This document shows, in pieces, positions 24,006-31,260 of a DNA stretch of 64,000 bases. The DNA comes from Actinacidiphila oryziradicis. Its GTDB lineage: Bacteria; Actinomycetota; Actinomycetes; Streptomycetales; Streptomycetaceae. The translations under genes were made by a program, and so were the position numbers. Where the stretch lies: contig NZ_SUMC01000041.1 of NCBI RefSeq assembly GCF_005047355.1, forward strand, positions 1 through 64,000, in the 5' to 3' direction. The notes below the pieces were generated by a model. It was not told the DNA's origin and did no database searches. It saw nothing but the letters and a program-made list of their open reading frames with translations. Numbering within the stretch: the first letter of the stretch is position 1; every line of letters starts with the position of its first letter.

Positions 24006-25901
24006 TCAGCGATGGGCTGTCGCCCGGCCGAGCAGGAAGTACGCGAGAGTGAGCAGCAGGACCGCCGACACGACGCTGACGGCGGACCGCAGGACCGCCG
24101 GGTCGGCCGTGGGGGCCGCCCTGGCGGTCTCGGCCAGGGCCGCGCCCAGGCAGACCGCCGCGGGCGGCCACGGGCTGCCGAACGCCTGGAGCAGCAGCGC
24201 CACCCAGAGGACGGCGCCCAACGCGACCGCCGCGACGAGTGACCGCGGCACGCCGTGCGGGGGGCCGCCCGGCCACAGCGCCCCGGCGACGGCGGCCAGA
24301 GCGGCGAGTACGGCGAGGTAGCCGGTCAGACACAGTGCCAGCGCGCCCCCTGCCCGGACCCGGAACCCCGCCGCCGTAGGGCTGCGCCGCAGCGCGGCCA
24401 GGCCGAGCCCCCGGTACCGGTACAGCAGCCACTCCGCCGCCCCCATGCTCAGCGCTAGCGCGGCCACGGCGTGCGCGTCCGCCGACGACCGGAGGATCAG
24501 CGCCCCGCTGCCCAGCCCGAACAGCCCGTACGGGACGGAGTCGGCCAACGCCGGGCCGGCCGTCGGCCGCGACTCGGGCTCACGACCTGGCGCACTACCC
24601 GGATCGCCCGAACGCGCACAGGAGACCAGCCTGAGCGCGTTCCGTCGCCTCGCGATCAAAGCCGAGACGGAGGCCCGGGCCGAAGCCGTGAGCGAAGCCG
24701 CCCGAGGCCGCAGGCTGGTCCACTGCCTTTCGTGCGCCTGGCTGTTCCCGGCGGCGGCCTTTCCTGGGCCGGTCCGCCGGGCCCGCACGATCGCGGGGCC
24801 GGCCGCGGCGAGCGCGCCCGCCAGCGAGGCGATGAGCAGCCCGGTGCGCAGGACGTCCGGCAGCAGGGCGCCGGCCGCGGTCGGTGCGAGCGCCAGCAGC
24901 AGGAGGCGCTCCCGCCCCAGCACCAGCAGCACGGTCGCCGCCGCCAGATACACCGCCTGCCCGGCGGCGAAGACCGATACCGCCCCGGGGCCGGACAGGA
25001 CGAGCGAGACGCAGGTCGCGCCCGCCGCCCCCGCCGGGGCACCCAGCAGCAGAGCGCCTGCCATGGACCGGCGGTCGCCCAGGCCCAGCCATACGTACGC
25101 ACGGTGGGCCAGCGCCTGATTCCACGCCCAGGCGAACAGGGCCGACGCGCCCAGCGCAGTCGTCCCCGCCGCCCTGCCCGCCAGCAGCGGGGCCGCCAGC
25201 ACATACCCCAGCCCCGGCAGCGCGAAGACCACCCCGCGCAGTACGCACCGCCACGGATCCGCCCGCCAGGGATCGGCCACCGGCCCGGCGTCGGGGAAGC
25301 GGCGCGGCACTCGCGCGTACAGTTCCTGGGCGACCTCGAACAGGTCCTGCCGCCCGTATCGCCGTTTGATCTGCTCCTCGGCCAGCCCGTCCGACTCCAG
25401 CACGGCCGCGATCTCGTCCGGGTGCACCGCCGCTCCGCAGACGTCCGCCAGCCGCTCCGCCAGTTCGTCGAGCGGGTCCGTGGCCCATGACGGTCTCGGG
25501 GCCTGTCCGGCCGCTGCGGCTGATATGCCTCCCCCGGCTGCTACCGCTGGGAGGTGCCCCCAGTTGCGGCGTGGCCGTGGCGTCGTGTGCCCTGGCACCA
25601 GCGCTCGCGGCGTTGTCGTCGGTCGACGACTCTCTCCCGGACTCCGTCCGGGAGGTGCTCCCACCAAGCTCTCGGCTCCGCTCGAGCAGGGGGCACACCC
25701 CATCGCGTCGCCTCCTCCCCCAGGCTCCGGCCGCGAGGTGCCGCCACCTCCGCCCGCTCCCTGCGATTCACAGGCACCAGACCCCGCTCCTTCCTCCACG
25801 GACGGCCGGACAGGCCCCGCGGCCGGCCGCGGCAGGAAGGGCAGGGCGCCCTCGTCGCCTTCTGTCGTCAGTTTTTTGACCAGGTGCAGCGGCCCGCTCA
25901 T
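24006..25901 (-). CDS. Polytopic membrane protein, candidate polysaccharide exporter (PelG position)
   Basis: A 631-residue protein whose start overlaps the GT4 stop (ATGA). After a short start (1-36) comes a Gly/Pro-rich stretch (about 37-138) that is a dispersed repeat read in frame. A helical soluble domain follows (about 140-210, DELAERLADVCGAAVHPDEIAAVLESDGL...YGRQDLF), then about 11-12 hydrophobic segments. A second segment of unusual codon use (about residues 380-440) divides the helices into two groups. Without the two inserts it would have about 470 residues, near PelG size (12 helices), and it follows the PelF-like gene as PelG does. No residue motif proves homology; flippase/export role is inferred. 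Confidence 0.6.
   Translation of the reverse strand: MSGPLHLVKKLTTEGDEGALPFLPRPAAGPVRPSVEEGAGSGACESQGAGGGGGTSRPEPGGGGDAMGCAPCSSGAESLVGAPPGRSPGESRRPTTTPRALVPGHTTPRPRRNWGHLPAVAAGGGISAAAAGQAPRPSWATDPLDELAERLADVCGAAVHPDEIAAVLESDGLAEEQIKRRYGRQDLFEVAQELYARVPRRFPDAGPVADPWRADPWRCVLRGVVFALPGLGYVLAAPLLAGRAAGTTALGASALFAWAWNQALAHRAYVWLGLGDRRSMAGALLLGAPAGAAGATCVSLVLSGPGAVSVFAAGQAVYLAAATVLLVLGRERLLLLALAPTAAGALLPDVLRTGLLIASLAGALAAAGPAIVRARRTGPGKAAAGNSQAHERQWTSLRPRAASLTASARASVSALIARRRNALRLVSCARSGDPGSAPGREPESRPTAGPALADSVPYGLFGLGSGALILRSSADAHAVAALALSMGAAEWLLYRYRGLGLAALRRSPTAAGFRVRAGGALALCLTGYLAVLAALAAVAGALWPGGPPHGVPRSLVAAVALGAVLWVALLLQAFGSPWPPAAVCLGAALAETARAAPTADPAVLRSAVSVVSAVLLLTLAYFLLGRATAHR
24585..24750. 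repeat. Foreign-codon segment inside the membrane-protein gene
   Basis: Read on the minus strand, codons here use many A/T-ending or rare forms (GAA, AGG, CCT, GCT, TTG, CGA, TGT, AGT, CCA), unlike the gene on both sides. The encoded peptide (HERQWTSLRPRAASLTASAR...) is hydrophilic between hydrophobic helices. It looks like a second inserted repeat; I see no other copy in the window. Confidence 0.4.
25505..25790. repeat. Dispersed repeat (copy B) within a coding sequence
   Basis: This segment aligns with 55766-55965: CGGCyGATATGCC, GGCGTGGCCGTGGCG, CGTTGTCGTCGGTCGACGA and CCACCTCCGCCC...CTCCCTGCG occur in the same order. It also shares the GTCGGTCGACGACTCTC...ACTCCGTCCGGGAGGTG block with 526-563. 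The other two copies are intergenic. Here it is read in frame through the membrane-protein gene as about 100 Gly/Pro/Ala-rich residues. Confidence 0.7.
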
Positions 25902-27388
25902 CGTCGGCCTCCCGCGATCGCCTCGTACTGGAACGCCGGTTCCGCAGCCCGCAGGCCGGCCGCCGGCTCCGCGGTGAGGTCGCCGTAGATGGCGCGGAAG
26001 GCGTCGATGGTCTGGCGCAGGGTGAACTGCTCGATCACCCGGAGCCGGGCGGCCTCGCCCATCGCCAGGCGGCGTGCCGGGTCCCGCAGCAGTTCCAGCG
26101 CGGCCGCGGCCATGGCCTTGGGCTCACGCGGGGGGACCACCAGTCCTGTGTCGCCGACCGCTTCGCGGACGCCTCCGACGTCCGTCGAGACGGTGGGCCT
26201 GGCACAGGACATGGCCTCGATGAGGGTGAACGGGAAACCCTCGCTGATGCTGGAGAGCATCACCACGCTGCCCGCCGCGTAGGCGTCGCGGATGTCCGGC
26301 ACCCGGCCCTCGAAGACCACGGCGTCGGCGACGCCCAGTTCGGTGGCGAGCGCCTCGCACCGCTCGCGGTAGGCCTCGCCGCCGCGCGGGGTGCCCCCGA
26401 ACAGCCGTAGCCGGGCCTCGGGGACCTCGTGCCGGACCAGGGCGAACGCACGGATCAGGGTCTCCAGGTCCTTGATCGGGTCCACCCGGCCGGCCCAGGT
26501 GAGGGTCGGCAGTCGCGGCTCGGGGCCGGCCGGCGGGAAGGCGCTGGGGTCGACGCCGTTGTAGACGGTGCGGATGCGTTCGGGCGGGGTGCCGCCGTGC
26601 TCCTCCCAGCGGCGGTTGTAGCGGTTGCCGGGGGTGACCAGGTCCGCGCGGGTGTATATCTCCTCGGCGAGCAGCCGGAAGAAACCGAGCAGGAGGGCCT
26701 TGACCGGCCAGCTGTAGGGGCCCGTCCGGTAGCCGAGATAGCGTTCGCGCAGGTAGACGCCGTGCTCGGTGAGCAGCAGCGGCGTGCCGTGCCAACGCTT
26801 GGCCACCAGCCCCGGCAGGGCGGCCAGGCCGCCGCTGACGGCGTGCGACACGCCCCCCTCGCGGAGGACCGCCGCCAGCGGGCGCAGCGCGTGTTCGAGC
26901 AACTCGGTGGCGGTGAGCGCGTCGTGCAGGGTGGGGCGGGCGGCGGAGGCGGCGATGTTCGGTCGGCGCCAGACGTCCGCGAGGAGGCGTACCGCGGCCT
27001 CCGAGCGCAGTGCGGCGGCCAGCGATCCCCGCCGCGCGTGCCCGGCCATCGCGTACAGCGCGGTCGGGAAGCGCGGTTCCTCCTGCGGGTCGAGCAAGGA
27101 CAGCAGGAACTGCTCGTACATGGCCAGAAAGGCCCTGCGGTGCTTCCCTTTGGGGGCCCGGCCCTGCGGCACGGGCCCCCAAAGGGGGAGCGACCTCACG
27201 TCATGGACGTTGGCGGGCAGCTTCCAGGCGAGCGGTTCCTGGCCGCTGCCCGTGATCGCGACGACCCGGAAGTCGACGTCGGGCATGCCCTCGACCAACT
27301 GGTCGCACCACACGCTCACCCCGCCGAGGCTGTGCGGATACGTTCCTTCGGTGAGCAGGGTCACCGTGGAGCGGAGTGGTTTGTCCAT
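25898..27388 (-). CDS. PelF-like GT4 glycosyltransferase
   Basis: A 496-residue cytoplasmic glycosyltransferase. The N-terminal TLLTEGTYPHSLGGVSVW and the later LLTEHGVYLRER match PelF, the GT4 enzyme thought to polymerise Pel from UDP-GlcNAc/GalNAc. The C-terminal Rossmann half has VYNGVDPSAF and the donor-site motif EGFPFTLIEAMSCARPTV (EX7E). Fungal Gtb3 of the galactosaminogalactan cluster contains a related GT4 domain. It starts 50 bases after the deacetylase stop and overlaps the membrane-protein start. Expected to build the polymer backbone on the inner face. Confidence 0.88.
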   Translation of the reverse strand: MDKPLRSTVTLLTEGTYPHSLGGVSVWCDQLVEGMPDVDFRVVAITGSGQEPLAWKLPANVHDVRSLPLWGPVPQGRAPKGKHRRAFLAMYEQFLLSLLDPQEEPRFPTALYAMAGHARRGSLAAALRSEAAVRLLADVWRRPNIAASAARPTLHDALTATELLEHALRPLAAVLREGGVSHAVSGGLAALPGLVAKRWHGTPLLLTEHGVYLRERYLGYRTGPYSWPVKALLLGFFRLLAEEIYTRADLVTPGNRYNRRWEEHGGTPPERIRTVYNGVDPSAFPPAGPEPRLPTLTWAGRVDPIKDLETLIRAFALVRHEVPEARLRLFGGTPRGGEAYRERCEALATELGVADAVVFEGRVPDIRDAYAAGSVVMLSSISEGFPFTLIEAMSCARPTVSTDVGGVREAVGDTGLVVPPREPKAMAAAALELLRDPARRLAMGEAARLRVIEQFTLRQTIDAFRAIYGDLTAEPAAGLRAAEPAFQYEAIAGGRR

Positions 27389-27438
27389 GGCTGCTGGTCC
27401 GTTCTCCCCGGGAGCGGAATGCGGTTGCCGGCCTCAGC

Positions 27439-29619
27439 TCAGCGCTGTCCGGCGGCGGTGGCCGGCTGAAACGGCACCGGGTCCGAGGCACCGGCGGGCA
27501 CCGGCAGCCTGTGTGCGGGCGCCGGCACGGTCACGTCCGCCGTTGTGGCGGAGGCGGCGACCGCGGCGGGCGTGGCCGAGGACGCCAAGGTCAGGCTGAC
27601 GTCGCTCTGCAGATCGCCGGGGGCCGTCCATCCGGAAAGCAGGCCGGCGTAGGAAGTGCCGAAGGCGCTGTCGCCCAGCGCGAGCGACTGCGTGGTGCCG
27701 GCGGGCATGGTGGCGATGGCCGGGACGCCGTCCGGGGCGCTGATGGTGACTGCGGAGCCGATGCGGTACGCGGTGACCTGCCCGGCCTTGAGGGCCGCCT
27801 TCCACGTGGCGCGGTGCTGCAGCTCGGTGGCGGTGTCCTGCATCCGCAGGTTGACGATCGGTGTGTTGTCCGCGAAGAGGTTCTGGTAGTCGCCGAGGAT
27901 CTTCTCCAGCAGCGGGTACGCGATGCGGTCCTCGGCGAAGTTCGACTGGTGGATGTAGTGCGGCAGCGGGTCGTTGCCCAGCACGTGGTCCAGCGCGGTC
28001 CGGCTCTCCAGCGGAACGATGTACGAGGCGTAGCCGGTGCTCGTGTCCAGCGGGGCGGACAGGCAGGTGGACGTGGTGGACGTCTCGCAGGTGCCGCTGC
28101 CGCCGTTGGCCACACTAGTGTAGATCCAGTTGTACTCGTCCACCTCCTCGTTCGTCCGGCCGGCGTTGTAGAAGACGTTCATGGGGTGGCGCGGCACGGT
28201 CAGCGCCGAACCGGCCGCGCGCTGTTCGGATTCCCGCGAGGCGTCACTGGCCAGGGCGGTCACTCCGTTGGCGGCGAGCGCGGGGGCGAGGTTGGGATTG
28301 TCCTCCGGCTGCTGCGGCAGGATCTTCAGCCCGGAGTGCTCACCGGTGACCAGTTCGCCGGTGTCGAGGCTGATCCCGTTCGCCGCCGCCCAGTCGGTGT
28401 TCTGGGTGATCTGCGAGCTGATGTCGGACTCGCTCACCCACTGTGTCGCACCGGAAGCGTCGGTGGCGCACTTCCAGGGCACGACGGTGACGTCCTGGAC
28501 GCAGCCGAGGAAGGGGTGGTTGTAGGTGTGGTCGACCCACCGGTAGGTGTCCTTGCCGGCGATCAGTTGTTGTGCCAGCGGGTCGGTGCCGCCGTTCGCG
28601 GCCACGTAGTCCGCGCTGCCGCCGCCGTTGAACACCAGGTCCAGGGTCATCCCGTGCGCCTTCGACCACTGCGTCGCGTACTGCGCGTCGGCCGCGGTCA
28701 TGCGGATCGGGTTGGCGTCGTCGCCGGTGCCCGCGGGGCAGTCGATGTCGCCCGGAGTGCAGTTGAGCTCGGTGTTCCAGCGGTCGTCGCCGAGGAAGAC
28801 GTCATCGACGTGCACCGAGAAGTAGTTGCGGTCGGCGCCCAGATGGATACCCTGGGTCATCCACTCCACCATGCCCCGCACCAGCAGCCTGAACTGCTGC
28901 TGGTACTGGTTGTACACGAAGGTGACGACCAGCTCGCTGCGCCCGTCGTGGTCGTACTCGCCGATGAGCGAGCCGCTCCCGGAGCCCCCGGGAATGGGCG
29001 CCCCGACGTACTCGGTGAAGGTGGCGCCGGCCGCCTGCTGCGCCAGCGGCACAGCCAGATAGCCGTAACTCTCGGACACCGTGGTGGAGTTGTCCTCGAA
29101 CGGGACGCTCCCTTTGAGGTAGCCGAAGGGGCCCGCGGTCCCGGCGGGAGTGACCTCGGCGGTGGTGCCGTCCAGCGAACCGATGTAGCCGGGGTTCTGT
29201 GCGTAGTTCAGCCCGACCTCGGGCCTCGCGTAGGTGTAGGCGTCGACCTGCCGGATGCCGAAGGACTGCTCATACGAGGTCAGCGCGGTCATCTCCGCCG
29301 ACCCGCTGCCGAACGGGCTGTCGTTCGGCACCACCACGGCTTGGTACTTCGCCCGGGGCCGTCCGTCGACGGTGTCGCTGAGAAAGCTCGCGGTGATCTG
29401 CGGGCGGGCGGCATCGGTGAGATCTACGCGCGTATACGGTGAGCCTGAGGCGTCCAGTTCGGCGGTAATCGCCCCGGTGGCCGGGCCGCCGTCGTCGACG
29501 ACGAGGATCTGCAGGTCTATTCGGGGGGTCGACGCGGTATCGGCGTGTGCGGCCGGTGACGCGGCGACCAGCAGTAATGCGGCAACGCAGGCCTCTGCGG
29601 CTCTGGCTGTCCAGCCCAT
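27439..29619 (-). CDS. Secreted Agd3-like (CE18) polysaccharide deacetylase
   Basis: A 726-residue exported protein, first gene of the operon. The signal peptide ends SPAAHA (about residue 27). Residues about 35-290 correspond to the N-terminal carbohydrate-binding region of fungal Agd3 (ILVVDDGGPATGAITAEL..., EQSFGIRQVDAY). The deacetylase domain follows with the metal/catalytic Asp motif YFSVHVDDVFLGDDRW, a DLVFNGGGSADY strand, HTYNHPF (HxxxH) and later ELVTGEHSGL, ending in a beta-rich tail. Agd3 removes acetyl groups from N-acetylgalactosamine in galactosaminogalactan. The ATG at 29619 has AAGGAGA 6 bases upstream and directly precedes the signal peptide. No lipobox, so it is probably released or wall-associated. 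Confidence 0.83.
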   Translation of the reverse strand: MGWTARAAEACVAALLLVAASPAAHADTASTPRIDLQILVVDDGGPATGAITAELDASGSPYTRVDLTDAARPQITASFLSDTVDGRPRAKYQAVVVPNDSPFGSGSAEMTALTSYEQSFGIRQVDAYTYARPEVGLNYAQNPGYIGSLDGTTAEVTPAGTAGPFGYLKGSVPFEDNSTTVSESYGYLAVPLAQQAAGATFTEYVGAPIPGGSGSGSLIGEYDHDGRSELVVTFVYNQYQQQFRLLVRGMVEWMTQGIHLGADRNYFSVHVDDVFLGDDRWNTELNCTPGDIDCPAGTGDDANPIRMTAADAQYATQWSKAHGMTLDLVFNGGGSADYVAANGGTDPLAQQLIAGKDTYRWVDHTYNHPFLGCVQDVTVVPWKCATDASGATQWVSESDISSQITQNTDWAAANGISLDTGELVTGEHSGLKILPQQPEDNPNLAPALAANGVTALASDASRESEQRAAGSALTVPRHPMNVFYNAGRTNEEVDEYNWIYTSVANGGSGTCETSTTSTCLSAPLDTSTGYASYIVPLESRTALDHVLGNDPLPHYIHQSNFAEDRIAYPLLEKILGDYQNLFADNTPIVNLRMQDTATELQHRATWKAALKAGQVTAYRIGSAVTISAPDGVPAIATMPAGTTQSLALGDSAFGTSYAGLLSGWTAPGDLQSDVSLTLASSATPAAVAASATTADVTVPAPAHRLPVPAGASDPVPFQPATAAGQR

Positions 29620-30010
29620 GGTGTCTCCTTCTCCGGTTCTCCGGGAGGTTGGCTGCGGCAGGCCGCTGCCGCACTCCCCTGTGTAACGCCTATGGAATTC
29701 CCATGTAATGCCTATGGACTTGGACATGACAATCCTTCGGCTGGACGTGCCCGACGTTGTCGTCCGCTGCCCCGCCATATCTTCCAGGGTGGTGCGGATG
29801 TTCTGTAGAGCTTCTGTTGAGTTGGCTGAATGATGTCTGCCGCTGTTTTCCTTCCGTACGGTCAGATTTACGTTGCCGTAACAAAAACGCCGGGACGTAT
29901 GGCCGGTGAAACAGCGACGCCCGCCGCTGCGAATCGGCTCACCCGTATCGTGCCGATCCCATCGTCCGACGGGAAGTTGGCCCCACAACCGTCCATACGC
30001 CGACGGCGTG
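29620..30010. other. Upstream region of the exopolysaccharide operon
   Basis: About 390 bases without a supported gene. The stretch 29690-29900 is markedly richer in A/T than its surroundings, consistent with a promoter reading leftward into the deacetylase gene. I cannot define -35/-10 boxes with confidence. Confidence 0.45.
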
Positions 30011-30331
30011 ATGGAACAGCGGATGGTGAACGGCCAGAGTCGGGCGTCGGCGGTCGCCGGGCACCTGCGGTGGACTCACGACCTGCTCGGCAGCCTTCCC
30101 CTCCCGGCTGAACGCCGGGACGAGCTGCGGTCCCGGCTCCGTGCGGTCCAAGCGCGCGCCGCCCGGTGCCTTCGGCCGGATCAGGATGCGGGCGGCACTC
30201 GGGCAGGGCTCCATCTCCCCGGCCGCAGAGCGGGCCCGGTGCACGCAGCGGTTGACGTCATGAATAGGCCCCCGAAGCACCGTTCATTTTCGGCCAGGAT
30301 GCCGCCTGTCACATATTATGATCACTCCTGA
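30011..30331 (+). CDS. Hypothetical protein (doubtful)
   Basis: A possible 106-residue product starting MEQRMVNGQSRASAVAGHLR. The first 60 codons are GC-ending and predict helices (HDLLGSLPLPAERRDELRSRLRAVQARAARCL), but the last 35 codons look random and there is no clear ribosome site. It may be a truncated or false gene. Confidence 0.25.
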   Translation: MEQRMVNGQSRASAVAGHLRWTHDLLGSLPLPAERRDELRSRLRAVQARAARCLRPDQDAGGTRAGLHLPGRRAGPVHAAVDVMNRPPKHRSFSARMPPVTYYDHS

Positions 30332-30724
30332 TGGTTCTTGCCCAGAGATTGGGCGCTTTGCTCTGACCATTCGGTTGGATCAGCTCGCCGGGCGAGTCGC
30401 GTGCTACACGGTGTCGGCCGGCCCTGTCCGTACGGCGGACGGCCGCCAGGCGCGGCGCCGGCACGGTCGTGGCGCCCGGGATGGCGGGTCCGGCCTGGGG
30501 CCCGGCGACGCTTGAAACAATCTCGCGGGATCGCTTGACCACGGGGCAAATCGGAGTAATCGTAGGAAATAGGACCGGTCAACCACGACAGGGCCTTGCA
30601 AGAGGCACCTGCCGGGTACCGGCCAGGTTCCCGGCGGCTTCTGATATACGCGACGAGTTGTTCAGAAAATTCCGGGAACCGCCCTTTGGGACGGCCTCCT
30701 TTTGAACGACCTCCGAAGAAGACC
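30332..30724. other. Intergenic, no gene recognised
   Basis: No frame has a convincing start or codon use. The 3' end approaches the terminator of the convergent DUF2267 gene. Confidence 0.45.
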
Positions 30725-30763
30725 ACACGTAGGGCCCGGGTCAAGCACCCGGGCCCTACGTGT
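30725..30763 (-). terminator. Hairpin terminator of the DUF2267 unit
   Basis: A perfect 17-bp stem (ACACGTAGGGCCCGGGT and its complement) with loop CAAGC, 18 bases past the DUF2267 stop. Confidence 0.85.
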
Positions 30764-30781
30764 CGCTCCGGAGGCGGCGGC

Positions 30782-31210
30782 CTACGGCAGCAGGGCTGCC
30801 AAATCCCTCGGGACGGTGGATTTGATGTCCTCCCACTCACCTTCACTGACGTGGGGGCTCAGGGCCCGCAGTACCGTGCGGACGAGCGGCTCCGTGCCGC
30901 CCTCCACCGTGTAGGGGAACTCGTGCCGCACCCGGGCGAGGAACTCGTCCCTGTCCATCTTCACGGGCACGCGGCTCGGGTCCCAGCCCTCGTAGTAGAT
31001 GCCTCGTACAAGCATCGGCAGCTGCGCGCCGAGCTGTGCGATTTCTTCGACCGTCAGGCGGTCCCGGAGCTGATGGAGGACGGCTCGCAGAGCCGCGTAC
31101 GACATGTTCCGGAGCTCTTTCGGCCATCCGTAGGCCTCTTCGATCTGCCTGAGTATCCGATTGGTTTTGTCCACCGTCGTGTTGAACGATGCGAATCCCG
31201 TCTCGGCCAT
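30782..31210 (-). CDS. DUF2267 family protein
   Basis: A 142-residue cytoplasmic, mostly helical protein. The conserved DUF2267 features are present: ALRAVLHQLRDRLTVEEIAQLGAQLPMLVRGIYYEGW and, near the end, LRALSPHVSEGEWEDIKSTVP. Function is unknown; in actinobacteria such genes often accompany stress genes. ATG 31210 follows AGGAAGGA. It is 50 bases downstream of the phosphoribosyltransferase-esterase fusion and likely shares its transcript. Confidence 0.85.
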   Translation of the reverse strand: MAETGFASFNTTVDKTNRILRQIEEAYGWPKELRNMSYAALRAVLHQLRDRLTVEEIAQLGAQLPMLVRGIYYEGWDPSRVPVKMDRDEFLARVRHEFPYTVEGGTEPLVRTVLRALSPHVSEGEWEDIKSTVPRDLAALLP

Positions 31211-31260
31211 GGGCTCGGTCCTTCCTGGAGAAGCGGGGGTTTCGGGGAAGCACGGTCCGC

